Shown: positions 17,719 to 27,564, numbered from the stretch's first letter. The stretch is DNA of 64,000 nt from Anseongella ginsenosidimutans (GCF_008033235.1 NZ_CP042432.1:2728001-2792000); one strand, 5' to 3'. Program-made: numbers and translations. The notes: generated by a model from the letters alone, not told the origin.

Positions 17719-19836
17719 GTGAAGCTGTTACTTTTTATTTCCGCTGTACTAGCCTGCGCTTGTCAACCCTTCGGCACCGGCAACCAGGATAGCAAGAAAA
17801 AATTCCGTTCCTGGGAAATTGCCGGCGGCGGCCTGGGTGAATCCATACGTTATTCTTCGCTCAAGGAGATCAACCGGGAGAATGTAGGAAGGCTGGAAGT
17901 TGCGTGGACTTATCATACCGGTGATGCTGATACGGGAAATAATTCACAGATACAATGCAATCCCATTATTGTGGACGGCACCTTGTACGGAACCTCACCT
18001 GCGCTGAAATTGATTGCCCTGGATGCTGCCACCGGCAAGGAACGCTGGATCTTTGATCCTGTAACTGATCCAAATCATGCTATTACCAATAACCGGGGTG
18101 TAACCTGGTGGGAAAACGGCAAAGACAAGCGGATACTTTACGCTGCCGGCAGTATGTTATATGCAGTGAATGCACGTACAGGTAAGCTGGTCGAAAGTTT
18201 TGGCAGCAACGGGAAGCTGGACCTGCATACCGGCCTGGATGAACGGTCGGGGCAGTTATTTGTTTCGGCTACATCTCCAGGGATTATCTACCGGGATTTG
18301 TTCATCATCGGAACCCGGGTTTCGGAGGGATCGGATGCGGCTTCGGGGGATATCCGCGCTTTTAATGCCGAAACCGGTGAACTGGCGTGGATCTTTCATA
18401 CGATTCCCCGGCCGGGTGAAACCGGGTACGAAACATGGGAAGACAAAGATGCCTGGAAGAAAACGGGAGGCGCCAACTCATGGGCGGGAATGAGCATTGA
18501 TATGGAAAGGGGGATCGTTTTTGTTCCCACGGGCTCGGCGGGCCCGGACTTTTATGGAGGAAACCGGAAAGGCGCGAACCTTTTTGCCAATTGCGTGCTG
18601 GCGCTGGACGCGGCCACAGGAAAACGCCTGTGGCATTTCCAGACCATTCACCATGACCTTTGGGACCGGGACGTTCCCAGCGCACCTGGCCTGGTGAGGG
18701 TGCAGTACAATGGCAGCCAGCGGGATGCCGTCGCCCAGGCAACCAAGACCGGCTTTATTTTTCTCCTTGACCGGGAAACAGGGAGGCCGCTATTTCCCGT
18801 GGAAGAAAAACAAGTCCCCGTTCAACCGGCGCTTCCTGGTGAGAAGCCCTGGCCTACACAGCCGGTGCCGCTGAAACCCGCTCCATTTCTCCGGCAGGAA
18901 TTCAAACCGGAGGCTATAAACAGGTATGCCAGCCTTTCAGACAAAGAAAAAATAAAACGGCAGTTGGAGCAGCTGAATTACAGCCACATGTTTTCACCGC
19001 CCTCCCTTAGCGGAATTGTAATGTTCCCGGGCTTTGACGGCGGTGCGGAATGGGGCGGGACCGCCTTTGACCCTGCCACCGGTTTGTTCTACGTGAACAG
19101 TAATGAAGTGCCCTGGGCCATGACAATGGTCGGGAGTGCGCTGACCGGAGGCGTTTCCGCGGGAAGAAGGGCCTACCTGGCCAATTGTGTCACCTGTCAC
19201 GGCCCCGATCAAAAAGGAAGCGGAGATTTCCCTTCTCTCGAAAGCATAGATACTGCTTATTCCCGGGGCGAGCTGCTGACGCTCCTTAACCAGGGAAGGA
19301 GAAGGATGCCGGGCTTCAGCCATTTATCTGCTGCGGAGAAGACCGGGCTGATCAATTACCTCCTTGAAGAACAGCAAGCCGAAACATCCGGAGCGACTGA
19401 AGTTGATCGGTATGTGATGACAGGCTATAAAAAAATGCAGACAACTGATGGATACCCTGCGATAGATCCTCCATGGGGAACGTTGAACGCTATAAACCTG
19501 AACACGGGTGAATACGCGTGGCGCATTCCGCTGGGAGAATACCCGGAACTAAAGGCCAGGGGCATTCCCCCAACCGGTACCGAAAATTACGGCGGGCCAG
19601 TAGTTACAGCAGGCGGGCTTCTTTTTATTGCGGCCACTCCTGACACCCGTTTCAGGGCATTTGATAAGAAAACGGGCGAATTACTTTGGGAAAAAATCCT
19701 GCCGGCGCCTGGTTTCGCTACCCCCGCGGTTTATGAAGTGGAAGGCAGGCAATACGTGGTCATCGCCTGCGGCGGAGGAAAATTGGGCAGCCCTTCGGGA
19801 GATGCCTACGTAGCATTTGCATTGCCGGAAATGTAA
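17719..19836 (+). CDS. PQQ-dependent dehydrogenase with inserted cytochrome c domain
   Basis: A 705-residue periplasmic quinoprotein. The GTG start gives a lipoprotein signal MKLLLFISAVLACAC. Beta-propeller repeats (ALDAATGKERWIFDP, AFNAETGELAWIFHT, ALDAATGKRLWHFQTIHHD, LLDRETGRPLFP, NLNTGEYAWRIPLGEYPE, AFDKKTGELLWEKI) are interrupted near 478-550 by a c-type cytochrome: CVTCH (Cys490, Cys493, His494), with a Met ligand in GRRRMPGF. This layout matches Bacteroidota PQQ dehydrogenases that oxidise sugars or alcohols and pass electrons on through heme c. PQQ synthesis genes are not in the window. The substrate is unknown. Confidence 0.92.
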   Translation: MKLLLFISAVLACACQPFGTGNQDSKKKFRSWEIAGGGLGESIRYSSLKEINRENVGRLEVAWTYHTGDADTGNNSQIQCNPIIVDGTLYGTSPALKLIALDAATGKERWIFDPVTDPNHAITNNRGVTWWENGKDKRILYAAGSMLYAVNARTGKLVESFGSNGKLDLHTGLDERSGQLFVSATSPGIIYRDLFIIGTRVSEGSDAASGDIRAFNAETGELAWIFHTIPRPGETGYETWEDKDAWKKTGGANSWAGMSIDMERGIVFVPTGSAGPDFYGGNRKGANLFANCVLALDAATGKRLWHFQTIHHDLWDRDVPSAPGLVRVQYNGSQRDAVAQATKTGFIFLLDRETGRPLFPVEEKQVPVQPALPGEKPWPTQPVPLKPAPFLRQEFKPEAINRYASLSDKEKIKRQLEQLNYSHMFSPPSLSGIVMFPGFDGGAEWGGTAFDPATGLFYVNSNEVPWAMTMVGSALTGGVSAGRRAYLANCVTCHGPDQKGSGDFPSLESIDTAYSRGELLTLLNQGRRRMPGFSHLSAAEKTGLINYLLEEQQAETSGATEVDRYVMTGYKKMQTTDGYPAIDPPWGTLNAINLNTGEYAWRIPLGEYPELKARGIPPTGTENYGGPVVTAGGLLFIAATPDTRFRAFDKKTGELLWEKILPAPGFATPAVYEVEGRQYVVIACGGGKLGSPSGDAYVAFALPEM

Positions 19837-19859
19837 AGGACACGCTGGGACAGCGGGTA

Positions 19860-21314
19860 TTACCGGTCCTGATCGGCTCCGAAAGGAAAATCAGGGCTCG
19901 GCGTATGAGCTTCCTCCATGATCGCTGCGATCCTGCTTACTATTTCGGGGTGATCTTCTGCAATATTATTCGTCTCGCCCGGATCTGTTTCCAGGTCGTA
20001 AAGTTCAATGGGGGTTTCCAGGCCTTTGTTTACATTCAGCCGGACACCTTTCCAATGGTCCATGCTTACCGCCTGCTTTCCGCCTCCTTCATGAAATTCC
20101 CAGTACAGGTAAGAGTGCTGCTGCTGTTCGGCCGTGTTCCCAAACAAGGCAGGAGCAAGAGAAAGGCCGTCGGTTTGTTCCTCCGGAAGCTCGGCGCCCG
20201 ACAGGCTGGCAAAGGTGGGGAGAAAATCCCAAAAAGCGCCTGCCTGCTTGTTTACGCTGCCGGCTTTAATCCTGCCGGGCCACCAGGCAATCATGGGAAC
20301 GCGGATGCCGCCTTCGTAAAGATCCCGTTTGATTCCCCGGAAACCGCCGTTGCTGTTAAAAAAAGAAGGGTCATTCCCTCCTTCGCGGTGAGGCCCGTTA
20401 TCGCTGGTAAAAATAACCAGCGTATTCTTGTCCAGCCCAAGCTCCCGGAGCTGGCTCAGCACCTGCCCCACGTAGCGGTCCAGCCTGCTGACCATAGCGG
20501 CATAAGCGGCCTTGGGGTAGGCTTGCGGCGCATAACCTTTTCCATTCCATTCATCCGGTACCCGCTGCGGCTCTTCTCCGAACTTCTTTTTATAACTTTC
20601 GAAAATGGTGTCGCTAGGGGCTGTCTGCAGGGCGGCATGGGGCAGGGTATAGGAAAGATACAGGAAGAAAGGCTCGTCTTTGTTTTCACTGATAAAACCA
20701 AGCGCCTCGTCATGGATGTCCTGCACAACATATTCTACGGGCTCCGTTGCTGAATTGGGGTATTCCACCCGCTGCGTATCCCGCCATAAGTGGTCCGGGT
20801 AATAGTTATGTGATTGCCGCTGGCAGTTGTATCCGAAGAAGGTGTCAAATCCCTGGTTGAGCGGATCGCCCGGGCTGCCCACAAAGCCTAAGCCCCATTT
20901 CCCGAAATTCCCCGTCACATAACCGGCTCTCTTCAATACTTCGGCAATGGTCACCGCAGAATCAGGAAGCGGCCATTGACCTTCGGGTTGTATTTCCTTA
21001 TTTCCCCTGATGGGGGTATGGCCGGTGTGCTGCCCGGTAAGAAGGCTGGAACGGGACGGAGCGCAAACCGTTGTCCCGGCATAGAACCTGGTAAAGCGCA
21101 TACCTTCCTGCGCCATTTTATCCAGGTAGGGCGTCCTGATCAGTTCCTGGCCGTAACAGCCCAAATCACCGTAACCAAGGTCGTCCGCCATGATAAAAAT
21201 GATATTCGGAGGGGACTCTTCCGCCTTCCGCTGCTGCAGGCTATTACAGCCTGCGGAAAAAATAAAAATGATCGCGAAAGCGATGAGAAATATAAGTTTA
21301 CCGGGTTTCATCAT
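19860..21314 (-). CDS. Arylsulfatase-family sulfatase (Cys type)
   Basis: A 484-residue lipoprotein (signal KLIFLIAFAIIFIFSAGC, Cys23). Metal-binding IIFIMADDLGYGDLGCYG begins at residue 38, and the sulfatase signature VCAPSRSSLLTGQHTGH places the formylglycine Cys at 84. YVTGNFGKWGLG and FTSDNGPHREGG complete the metal and substrate sites. The Cys must be converted to formylglycine by a maturase not found in this window. Downstream it converges with the PQQ dehydrogenase gene (24 bases between stops). It probably removes sulfate from an exogenous sulfated compound; whether that is a glycan cannot be told. Confidence 0.94.
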   Translation of the reverse strand: MMKPGKLIFLIAFAIIFIFSAGCNSLQQRKAEESPPNIIFIMADDLGYGDLGCYGQELIRTPYLDKMAQEGMRFTRFYAGTTVCAPSRSSLLTGQHTGHTPIRGNKEIQPEGQWPLPDSAVTIAEVLKRAGYVTGNFGKWGLGFVGSPGDPLNQGFDTFFGYNCQRQSHNYYPDHLWRDTQRVEYPNSATEPVEYVVQDIHDEALGFISENKDEPFFLYLSYTLPHAALQTAPSDTIFESYKKKFGEEPQRVPDEWNGKGYAPQAYPKAAYAAMVSRLDRYVGQVLSQLRELGLDKNTLVIFTSDNGPHREGGNDPSFFNSNGGFRGIKRDLYEGGIRVPMIAWWPGRIKAGSVNKQAGAFWDFLPTFASLSGAELPEEQTDGLSLAPALFGNTAEQQQHSYLYWEFHEGGGKQAVSMDHWKGVRLNVNKGLETPIELYDLETDPGETNNIAEDHPEIVSRIAAIMEEAHTPSPDFPFGADQDR

Positions 21315-21642
21315 CTGGATCTGATTTGTTATACTGCTTGCTGCCTTTCAGCCGGCTGCTCAGGATGGCTAATTTTGTAAAAACTATTAGAATTCGCCAG
21401 AAAAATCACAAACTTGAGGATTTTTTTTACTAAAGCAATAATTCCATAGCTCCGTGACGCGAAATGATCACCACACTGGCTGCCCGGCAAACAGGAGACG
21501 GGGAACCCATATTTAAGCGGCCAGATGCGAAGCGGTGGGAAATTGCCGAAACCAGGGGAATCTTATAAATCATAGCGGGAATGATATAAAGTCTGGCAGG
21601 ATAAGGGTCGTATTTTTGTATCAGTTGTTGAATTAACAGGAG
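21315..21642. promoter_or_regulatory. Divergent intergenic region with copA promoter candidate
   Basis: 328 bases without a convincing gene. A TAttTTTG box at 21611-21618 fits the Bacteroidota -7 element about 25 bases before the copA start. A second match, TAATTTTG at 21370-21377, also points right but has no gene close behind it. A run of nine T lies near 21421. No clear CueR/CsoR-type dyad was recognised. Confidence 0.4.
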
Positions 21643-23883
21643 ATGATGATGCAAGATATAAAAACAAGCCGGCTTACCCGGAAAACCTTCCCGGTAACCG
21701 GAATGACCTGCGCTGGCTGTGTAGTTAGTGTGGAATCCATGCTCAAGACTGCCCCCGGGGTGAAGGACGCGGGTGTGAACCTGGCCAACCAAAGCGCCTG
21801 GGTGGAATATGATGAAGAGCAGAATACGCCGGCAGGATTGCAAAAGGTGGTTCAAAGTATCGGCTACGACCTGATCGTGGATGCGGAAGACCCTTTTAAA
21901 GAACAGGAGGAGGCCCAGCTGCGGCAATACCGCAGGCTGAAGTCCAGGACCGTTTGGGCGCTGGTCCTGGCGGCGCCCGTGGTAGTCATAGGAATGTTCC
22001 TGATGGGCATGCCTTACGCGAACTGGATATCCTTGCTGCTGACCGCGCCGGTGGTTGGCTGGCTTGGAAGGGGCTTTTTTATCAATGCCTGGAAACAGGC
22101 CCGGCATGGAAAGGCCAATATGGATACGCTCGTGGCCCTGAGTACCGGGATCGCCTTTCTTTTCAGCGCATTCAATACCTTTTATCCCGAATTCTGGCTC
22201 CGGAGAGGGCTGGAGCCGCATGTTTATTTTGAAGCCGCGGCAGTGATCGTTGCGTTTATTTCCCTGGGCAAGCTCCTGGAAGAACGGGCGAAGTCGAATA
22301 CGTCTTCAGCTATCCGTAAACTGATGGGCTTTCAGCCAAAAACGGTGAGGGTGCTGCTGGACGGCCGGGAACAAGACCTGCCTGCCACGGAAGTAGAAGC
22401 AGGTTACCTGGTTGTGGTCCGGCCCGGCGAACGGGTGCCGGTGGATGGCCTGGTTACCGAAGGGGCTTCTTTTGTTGATGAAAGCATGATCAGCGGGGAG
22501 CCGGTACCGGTGGAAAAAAAGGAGGGCGCGAAAGTATTTGCCGGAACCGTGAACCAAAAGGGCAGTTTCCGTTTCCGGGCCGAGAAGGTGGGGAGCGAAA
22601 CCCTGCTGGCACACATTATAAAAATGGTGCGGGAAGCCCAGGGAAGCAAGGCCCCTGTTCAGAAGCTCGTGGATAAGGTAGCGGGAATATTCGTTCCGGT
22701 GGTGATCCTGATCGCCATCCTCAGCTTTGCCGCCTGGATGGTGCTGGGAGGAGAGAATGCCTTTACCCACGCGCTGCTCAGCGCCGTCACCGTACTGGTA
22801 ATCGCCTGTCCCTGCGCGCTCGGCCTTGCCACTCCAACGGCCATTATGGTAGGAGTAGGGAAGGGCGCAGAAAATAATATCCTGATAAAAGATGCAGAGA
22901 GCCTGGAACTGGCCCATAAAGTAAACGCCCTTATCCTGGACAAAACCGGGACCATTACCGAGGGAAGGCCGGTGGTAACTGATCTGAGCTGGACGACGGA
23001 AGAAAAGGAGGATTTCCTGAAGCAGGTGCTGTATACGCTGGAACTGCATTCCGAACACCCGCTGGGAGAGGCTGTGGTGAATAAGTTCAAAGAGGAAAAG
23101 GTAAGTTCCCTGCCCCTGGCCGATTTTGCCAGTATCACCGGCCAGGGCGTACGGGCCGGAGTGGAGGGGCGTGTTTTTTATGCCGGCAATAAAAGATTGC
23201 TGGAAGAAAATGGGATCCCCGCGGATGCAAGGACCGAAGCCAGGGCGGATGAACTTCGCGGGCAGGCCAAAACGGTGATCTATTTTGCGGACGAAAAACG
23301 AGTACTGGCCATCCTTGCCATCGCGGACCAGGTTAAAAGCAGCTCCCGCGAAGCAATACAGGCTTTGAAAGACCAGGGAATTGACGTGTATATGTTAACG
23401 GGGGATAACCGGCAAACCGCCGCAGCAGTAGCCCGGCAGGTAGCGATCACCGATTTTCAGGCGGAAGTGCTTCCCTCGGGGAAAGCAGAATTCATTCAAA
23501 ACCTGCAGTCAAAAGGAAAGATCGTGGCAATGGTGGGAGACGGGATCAATGACTCTCATGCGCTTGCCCAGGCGGATGTGAGCATTGCGATGGGGAAAGG
23601 CAGCGACATTGCGATGGATGTGGCAAAAATGACTCTTATTTCTTCCGATCCGGCGCTTTTGCCAAAAGCCCTGCAGCTTTCGCGGAAAACGGTAAGGACC
23701 ATTAAACAGAATCTTTTCTGGGCATTCATTTACAACCTGATAGGCATACCCATCGCTGCAGGCTTACTGTATCCTCTGAACGGCTTCCTGCTCGACCCCA
23801 TGATAGCGGGGGCGGCCATGGCGCTCAGTTCCGTATCTGTTGTAAGTAACAGCCTGCGCCTGAAAACTGCGAAGATCGGCTGA
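21643..23883 (+). CDS. copA: Copper-translocating P1B-type ATPase
   Basis: A 746-residue inner-membrane copper exporter. One N-terminal HMA domain has GMTCAGC (20-26). The order that follows is: transmembrane helices, the actuator loop with SGEPVPVEK, the ion-binding CPC (Cys389 and Cys391 in [12 protein letters not shown]), the phosphorylation site DKTGTIT (Asp433), [17 protein letters not shown], and [22 protein letters not shown]. This is the Cu+ subclass pattern. Three consecutive ATGs begin the gene, and AGGAG lies flush against the first, so the second or third (21646, 21649) may be the true start. The next gene encodes a His/Met-rich surface protein, which supports a metal-handling pair. 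Confidence 0.96.
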   Translation: MMMQDIKTSRLTRKTFPVTGMTCAGCVVSVESMLKTAPGVKDAGVNLANQSAWVEYDEEQNTPAGLQKVVQSIGYDLIVDAEDPFKEQEEAQLRQYRRLKSRTVWALVLAAPVVVIGMFLMGMPYANWISLLLTAPVVGWLGRGFFINAWKQARHGKANMDTLVALSTGIAFLFSAFNTFYPEFWLRRGLEPHVYFEAAAVIVAFISLGKLLEERAKSNTSSAIRKLMGFQPKTVRVLLDGREQDLPATEVEAGYLVVVRPGERVPVDGLVTEGASFVDESMISGEPVPVEKKEGAKVFAGTVNQKGSFRFRAEKVGSETLLAHIIKMVREAQGSKAPVQKLVDKVAGIFVPVVILIAILSFAAWMVLGGENAFTHALLSAVTVLVIACPCALGLATPTAIMVGVGKGAENNILIKDAESLELAHKVNALILDKTGTITEGRPVVTDLSWTTEEKEDFLKQVLYTLELHSEHPLGEAVVNKFKEEKVSSLPLADFASITGQGVRAGVEGRVFYAGNKRLLEENGIPADARTEARADELRGQAKTVIYFADEKRVLAILAIADQVKSSSREAIQALKDQGIDVYMLTGDNRQTAAAVARQVAITDFQAEVLPSGKAEFIQNLQSKGKIVAMVGDGINDSHALAQADVSIAMGKGSDIAMDVAKMTLISSDPALLPKALQLSRKTVRTIKQNLFWAFIYNLIGIPIAAGLLYPLNGFLLDPMIAGAAMALSSVSVVSNSLRLKTAKIG

Positions 23884-23938
23884 CACAGCATCAGTAAACG
23901 ATATGAGAAAAAATTAAGGACGAATAATAACAAACAGT

Positions 23939-25297
23939 ATGAAAACTAACAGGATCTTTTTAACAGCGGCTCTTCTCTTAGCGGCCGGCAGCCTGACGGC
24001 GCAGCATATGCATCATCAGGCTGACAGCGCCGGGCACGAGGCTGACAGCGCCGGACACCAGGAAGCTGAAATGCATAGCCCTCCTATGTCACATTCCTTT
24101 TCGGAAAGCTTGCCCATGAACCGTAATGGTTCGGGAACAGGATGGCTTCCGGACGCAGCGCCCATGTACGGGTATATGCTTCATACGAAAAAATGGATGT
24201 ACATGTTTCACGGGAATGTTTTCCTGCGCTACAATAACCAGGATATCGGGAATGAAGGGAGCCGCGGCGGCGATAAAATAGACGCGCCCAACTGGTTTAT
24301 GGGGATGGGGCAGACCCGGTTGGGAAAGCGCGGGCTTTTCCGGTTCAGCGCTATGCTATCTCTTGACCCGCTGACAGTAGGCGGGGAGGGGTATCCGCTC
24401 TTGTTCCAGTCCGGCGAAACCTGGAATGGCGAGCCTCTGGTAGACCGGCAGCACCCGCACGACCTGTTTTCGGAACTTTCCGTTGCTTATACCTATAAGG
24501 TTTCTGATGATGCGGATGCGTTTGCTTACCTGGGCTACCCGGGCGAGCCTGCACTGGGACCGGTTGCCTTTATGCACCGGGTTTCCAGCCTCCCTAATCC
24601 TGACGCGCCTATCGGGCATCACTGGCAGGATGCGACGCATATTACCTTTGGGGTAGGAACACTTGGGTTCCGGTATAAAGACTTCAAACTGGAGGGCTCG
24701 GTCTTTACCGGCCGCGAACCGGACGAAGAAAGATATGGATTTGACCGGCCTCGTTTCGATTCCTGGTCGGCGCGCCTTTCCTACAACCCTTCGCCGTCAT
24801 GGGCGCTGCAGGTCTCCCAGGCCCGGGTAAAAGATGTTCATGAACTGGGCCCGCGGGAGGATGTTAACAAGACTACAGCCTCTGTCATCCATGCCCTGCG
24901 CCTTGGTTCGGAAACATTTTTGAATTCCGCGGCCGTCTGGGGTTATAACGATGCGGAAAGCCATCATAAACAACATTCTCTGCTGTTGGAAACTGCATTA
25001 AGCCTGCGTTCGACGACCATTTACGGTAAGTATGAATGGGTAGAAAAATTAACGGAAGACCTTGTGCTGGACGAGGAACATTACGGGCACGGCACCGTTT
25101 TTCCGGTGAATGCCGTTCACCTGGGTGTTCAGCAGCGGTTACTCAATGCTTTCAAAACCAATCTTGCGCTAGGTGTGCAGGGAAGCTGGTATGGAGTGGA
25201 TGACCAGTTGCAGGACCTCTACGGTTCCAACCCCCTTGCCCTGCAGGTTTACCTGCGGATCTACCCGGGAATGATGAGTCAGGGCGCGAAACGATAA
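23939..25297 (+). CDS. His/Met-rich outer-membrane protein next to copA
   Basis: A 452-residue protein with a signal peptide (MKTNRIFLTAALLLAAGSLT, then AQHMHHQ). The mature N-terminus is rich in His and Met: HMHHQ, a small repeat ADSAGHEADSAGHQ, MHSPPMSH, and MYGYMLHTKKWMYMFHGN. The rest alternates aromatic and polar residues with many Gly turns, as expected of a beta-barrel (GVGTLGFRYKDFKLEGSVF, SARLSYNPSPSWALQVSQ). I know this as a type of uncharacterised Bacteroidota protein but not by name. The metal-binding N-terminus and the position 55 bases after copA suggest copper binding or export across the outer membrane. Confidence 0.8.
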   Translation: MKTNRIFLTAALLLAAGSLTAQHMHHQADSAGHEADSAGHQEAEMHSPPMSHSFSESLPMNRNGSGTGWLPDAAPMYGYMLHTKKWMYMFHGNVFLRYNNQDIGNEGSRGGDKIDAPNWFMGMGQTRLGKRGLFRFSAMLSLDPLTVGGEGYPLLFQSGETWNGEPLVDRQHPHDLFSELSVAYTYKVSDDADAFAYLGYPGEPALGPVAFMHRVSSLPNPDAPIGHHWQDATHITFGVGTLGFRYKDFKLEGSVFTGREPDEERYGFDRPRFDSWSARLSYNPSPSWALQVSQARVKDVHELGPREDVNKTTASVIHALRLGSETFLNSAAVWGYNDAESHHKQHSLLLETALSLRSTTIYGKYEWVEKLTEDLVLDEEHYGHGTVFPVNAVHLGVQQRLLNAFKTNLALGVQGSWYGVDDQLQDLYGSNPLALQVYLRIYPGMMSQGAKR

Positions 25298-25464
25298 ATC
25301 ATCCGGTAAAAATACCTGAATTGGCAAAAGGGGATTTTTACTCTGTATTCAAGGGACCTTTCTGTTGACTTTTGTGGCCGTCCTGGAACATTTACTTAAA
25401 ATATTGTCCGGCGAGCAGCCTTGAGTGGGCGCTTTAAACCGAAAGCCCCCCATTTGCCTCTTTG

Positions 25465-25489
25465 GCCTCCCCTTCGGGGAGGCTTTTTT
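25465..25489 (+). terminator. Intrinsic terminator after the copA unit
   Basis: An 8-bp GC-rich stem GCCTCCCC/GGGGAGGC (25465-25472, 25476-25483) with a TTC loop is followed by TTTTTT. It is a strong rho-independent terminator placed 170 bases after the outer-membrane protein gene. The sequence between 25298 and 25464 shows no gene. Confidence 0.85.
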
Positions 25490-25518
25490 ACTTTCCCGAT
25501 ATTTGCTTTCTTTGATGC

Positions 25519-26538
25519 ATGGGAAACCCTCCTGAAAAATACCTGCTGAGCTGCGATTGGGGAACCACCTCTTTTCGGCTGCGCTTGCTGAACCAGTCAG
25601 ACGGCCGGGTCATGACCCAGTTAACCGCTGCGGAAGGAGTTGCCGCTGTATACAGCCGCTGGAAGGAACAAGGTTCCGTTGATCGCCTGGAGTTTTACTG
25701 CGAAGTACTGAAAACCTACCTGGCCATCCTTTCCAAAGACGTTTCTTTTTCGCTGAATGGTATTCCGATGGTGATTTCCGGAATGGCCTCGTCTTCGATA
25801 GGAATGAAAGAGTTGCCCTATGCTGCCCTTCCTTTTTTACTGGACTGCAGTAACACAATTTGCGAAAAACTGGAATCGCCCGGCGGCATCCCTCATGATA
25901 TCTTACTGGTTTCGGGTGTGAAGAGCAGCCAGGACGTGATGAGGGGAGAAGAAACCCAGCTCCTGGGACTCGCCGGGTCTTTCCCTGTCGGAGAAACCGG
26001 GATGATCAGGGAAGCTGCTGCAAGCAGGGAAGGCGCGGTTTTTATCTTTCCCGGCACCCATTCCAAACATATCCGGGTAAAAGCTGGTGCTATCGTAGAT
26101 TTCGACACGTTTATAACCGGGGAAATGTTCCAGCTTCTTACCCGCCACAGTATTTTAAAGGAAACACTAGAGAAACCGGAGAGTGAAAAAATGACTGCGG
26201 GGAACCTGAATGCCTTCCTGGCCGGCGTGCGTCATCCCGGCGTCACTAACCTGCTTCAATCCATTTTTTCCGCCAGGACGAATTATCTCTTTGAGAAACT
26301 TGATAAGGCCGGGAATTTTTGCTTCCTGAGTGGCTTACTCATAGGCGCTGAATTGGAAAGCCTGAGAGAAAGAAAAACCGGCGCTGTCATTCTTTGCGGC
26401 GGCAGCAATGTGTCAGCCTTTTACGAACCCGCTTTGCGGGAACTAAAATTGCCCGTTAAAACGCTGATCGTTTCCCCGGGCCTGGCGGACAACGCGGCTT
26501 CATTTGGACATCTGCTTCTTTTTCAGCAATTGCAATAA
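25519..26538 (+). CDS. dgoK: 2-dehydro-3-deoxygalactonokinase family protein
   Basis: A 339-residue sugar kinase of the DgoK family. It starts with the ATP-fold motif LLSCDWGTTSFRLRLL (Asp-Trp-Gly-Thr-Thr) and carries VISGMASSSIGMKELPYA, VSGVKSSQDVMRGEETQLLG, FIFPGTHSKHIRV and, near the C-terminus, VILCGGSNVSAFYEPAL. It phosphorylates 2-keto-3-deoxygalactonate (or a related keto-deoxy acid) in galactonate breakdown. No DgoA aldolase or DgoD dehydratase neighbours it, so it is an isolated copy and the physiological substrate is inferred. It has its own terminators on both sides. Confidence 0.88.
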   Translation: MGNPPEKYLLSCDWGTTSFRLRLLNQSDGRVMTQLTAAEGVAAVYSRWKEQGSVDRLEFYCEVLKTYLAILSKDVSFSLNGIPMVISGMASSSIGMKELPYAALPFLLDCSNTICEKLESPGGIPHDILLVSGVKSSQDVMRGEETQLLGLAGSFPVGETGMIREAAASREGAVFIFPGTHSKHIRVKAGAIVDFDTFITGEMFQLLTRHSILKETLEKPESEKMTAGNLNAFLAGVRHPGVTNLLQSIFSARTNYLFEKLDKAGNFCFLSGLLIGAELESLRERKTGAVILCGGSNVSAFYEPALRELKLPVKTLIVSPGLADNAASFGHLLLFQQLQ

Positions 26539-26572
26539 AAGAGGGCAGCCGAATCTCAGACTGCCCGCTTTT
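26537..26572. terminator. Bidirectional terminator between dgoK and the small membrane protein gene
   Basis: An inverted repeat AAAAG-A-GGGCAG / CTGCCC-G-CTTTT overlaps the dgoK stop. It leaves a T-run on both strands and separates convergent genes, so it can serve both. Confidence 0.8.
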
Positions 26573-26593
26573 ATTCTGGAAGCCTCAGGCTTC

Positions 26594-26749
26594 TTACAAA
26601 GGGCGCCTTCCCCTGATGATGTTGATGAGAATGGCGATAATTGCTATTACCAGTAAAATGTGTATTAACCCGCCTGCGGAGTAGGCAAAAAAGCCGATCA
26701 GCCAGCCAATGATGAGGATGACGGCTATGATATACAGTAAACTGTTCAT
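26594..26749 (-). CDS. Small membrane protein of the Lmo0937 type
   Basis: 51 residues from the ATG at 26749: MNSLLYIIAVILIIGWLIGF, then FAYSAGGLIHILLVIAIIAI and a short basic end INIIRGRRPL. Two transmembrane helices are joined by a Gly-rich turn. The pattern (WLIGFF, GGLIHILLVIAI, RG..) fits the widespread Lmo0937-like membrane proteins, whose function is unknown. An upstream in-frame extension to 26803 adds only polar residues before the hydrophobic start and was not used. Confidence 0.8.
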   Translation of the reverse strand: MNSLLYIIAVILIIGWLIGFFAYSAGGLIHILLVIAIIAILINIIRGRRPL

Positions 26750-26999
26750 AACTGATAATTTTTTGGTTTCAGCAGAAGTAAGGCAATTACTATTCCATAA
26801 CATCTTACGACCTCACTATATAATACTGCTGTAGCTGTTACACAGAAGCTTTTGCAAATCTCAGATGGGGAGATGCAGCTACAGCTGCGTAATTTAATTC
26901 CTTGGGCCAGGTAGTAATATCCCCGCATTAGGGTACTGAACTGGTTTCGGTTCTGGCAGGGTTTTTAGCCTATAAGACATAGCGCTTAAATTATCAGTT
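26750..26999. other. Divergent intergenic region with a long-loop inverted repeat
   Basis: 250 bases between divergent small genes. 10-base arms GCTGTAGCTG (26828-26837) and CAGCTACAGC (26876-26885) can pair across a 38-base loop. No gene and no clear promoter box was identified. Confidence 0.4.
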
Positions 27000-27164
27000 A
27001 TGACCACGCAAGTTAAAATCACGAGTTCTGCCAAGGACAAAATCAAACCCGGAAAATCCCTCGCAGGTAAAACGGGGTACACTCCCGCTTCCAAAAAGGT
27101 GGAAGAGTATCCGCCCAGGGAACTGATCTACGTGCGCGCAGAAAAAACAAAACACAAGAATTAG
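27000..27164 (+). CDS. 54-residue basic hypothetical protein
   Basis: ATG at 27000, TAG ending at 27164. The product begins MTTQVKITSSAKDKIKPGKS and ends VRAEKTKHKN. It is strongly Lys-rich and has no membrane segment. It is followed after 4 bases by a second small hydrophilic protein, so the two may be co-transcribed. Protein-like composition and tight spacing support a real gene, but no family was recognised. Confidence 0.5.
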   Translation: MTTQVKITSSAKDKIKPGKSLAGKTGYTPASKKVEEYPPRELIYVRAEKTKHKN

Positions 27165-27168
27165 TTTT

Positions 27169-27540
27169 ATGAAACCCAATCAGAACGAAAGTACGGAAAG
27201 CAGCGGCCAGGCCAATGCTCCGCAAAATGAAGGAGAAGCCCAGAATACGCAAGGACAGCAGGGCGGAGAAAACCGCGGTCAGCCACAAGGGCAGCAACCG
27301 GGCCGGGAAGACCGCGGGCAACCGGGAGGGCAGCAACCGGGCCGGGAAGACCGTCCGGAGCAGAACCGGGAAGGTGTTGAACCCCCGGATCCCCGGCGGA
27401 ACGATCCTAACCGCCAGGATCCGGATGATCCAAAAAAAAATGATCCTACCAGGCGCGAGCCGTCCATAAACGACCCTGTCGCCGGGAAAGAAGAACAGCG
27501 TCCCGGTGATAAAGCGGGCAATGATCAGCGAGAACAATAG
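27169..27540 (+). CDS. Low-complexity, disordered hydrophilic protein
   Basis: A 123-residue protein made almost only of Gln, Gly, Pro, Asn, Asp, Glu and Arg, with no hydrophobic core, signal or Cys. An internal repeat GQQPGREDRGQPG / GQQPGREDRP is visible near 41-62, and an RRNDPNRQDPDDPKKNDPTR section follows with a period of about 6-7 residues. The composition predicts complete disorder, as in desiccation- or stress-related hydrophilins. The function is not known. It starts 4 bases after the 54-residue gene and ends before a perfect bidirectional hairpin. Confidence 0.6.
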   Translation: MKPNQNESTESSGQANAPQNEGEAQNTQGQQGGENRGQPQGQQPGREDRGQPGGQQPGREDRPEQNREGVEPPDPRRNDPNRQDPDDPKKNDPTRREPSINDPVAGKEEQRPGDKAGNDQREQ

Positions 27541-27564
27541 CAGGTTCCAACCACTGCTTATGAG

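Noticed and set aside
21464-21568. 34-codon reading frame before copA
   Set aside because: Short, no recognisable composition or family, and it lies in a promoter region. Not listed as a gene.
26750-26999. Possible small RNA in the divergent region with arms GCTGTAGCTG/CAGCTACAGC
   Set aside because: Loop of 38 bases, no promoter box and no T-run at the end of the stem. Kept only as a note on the region.
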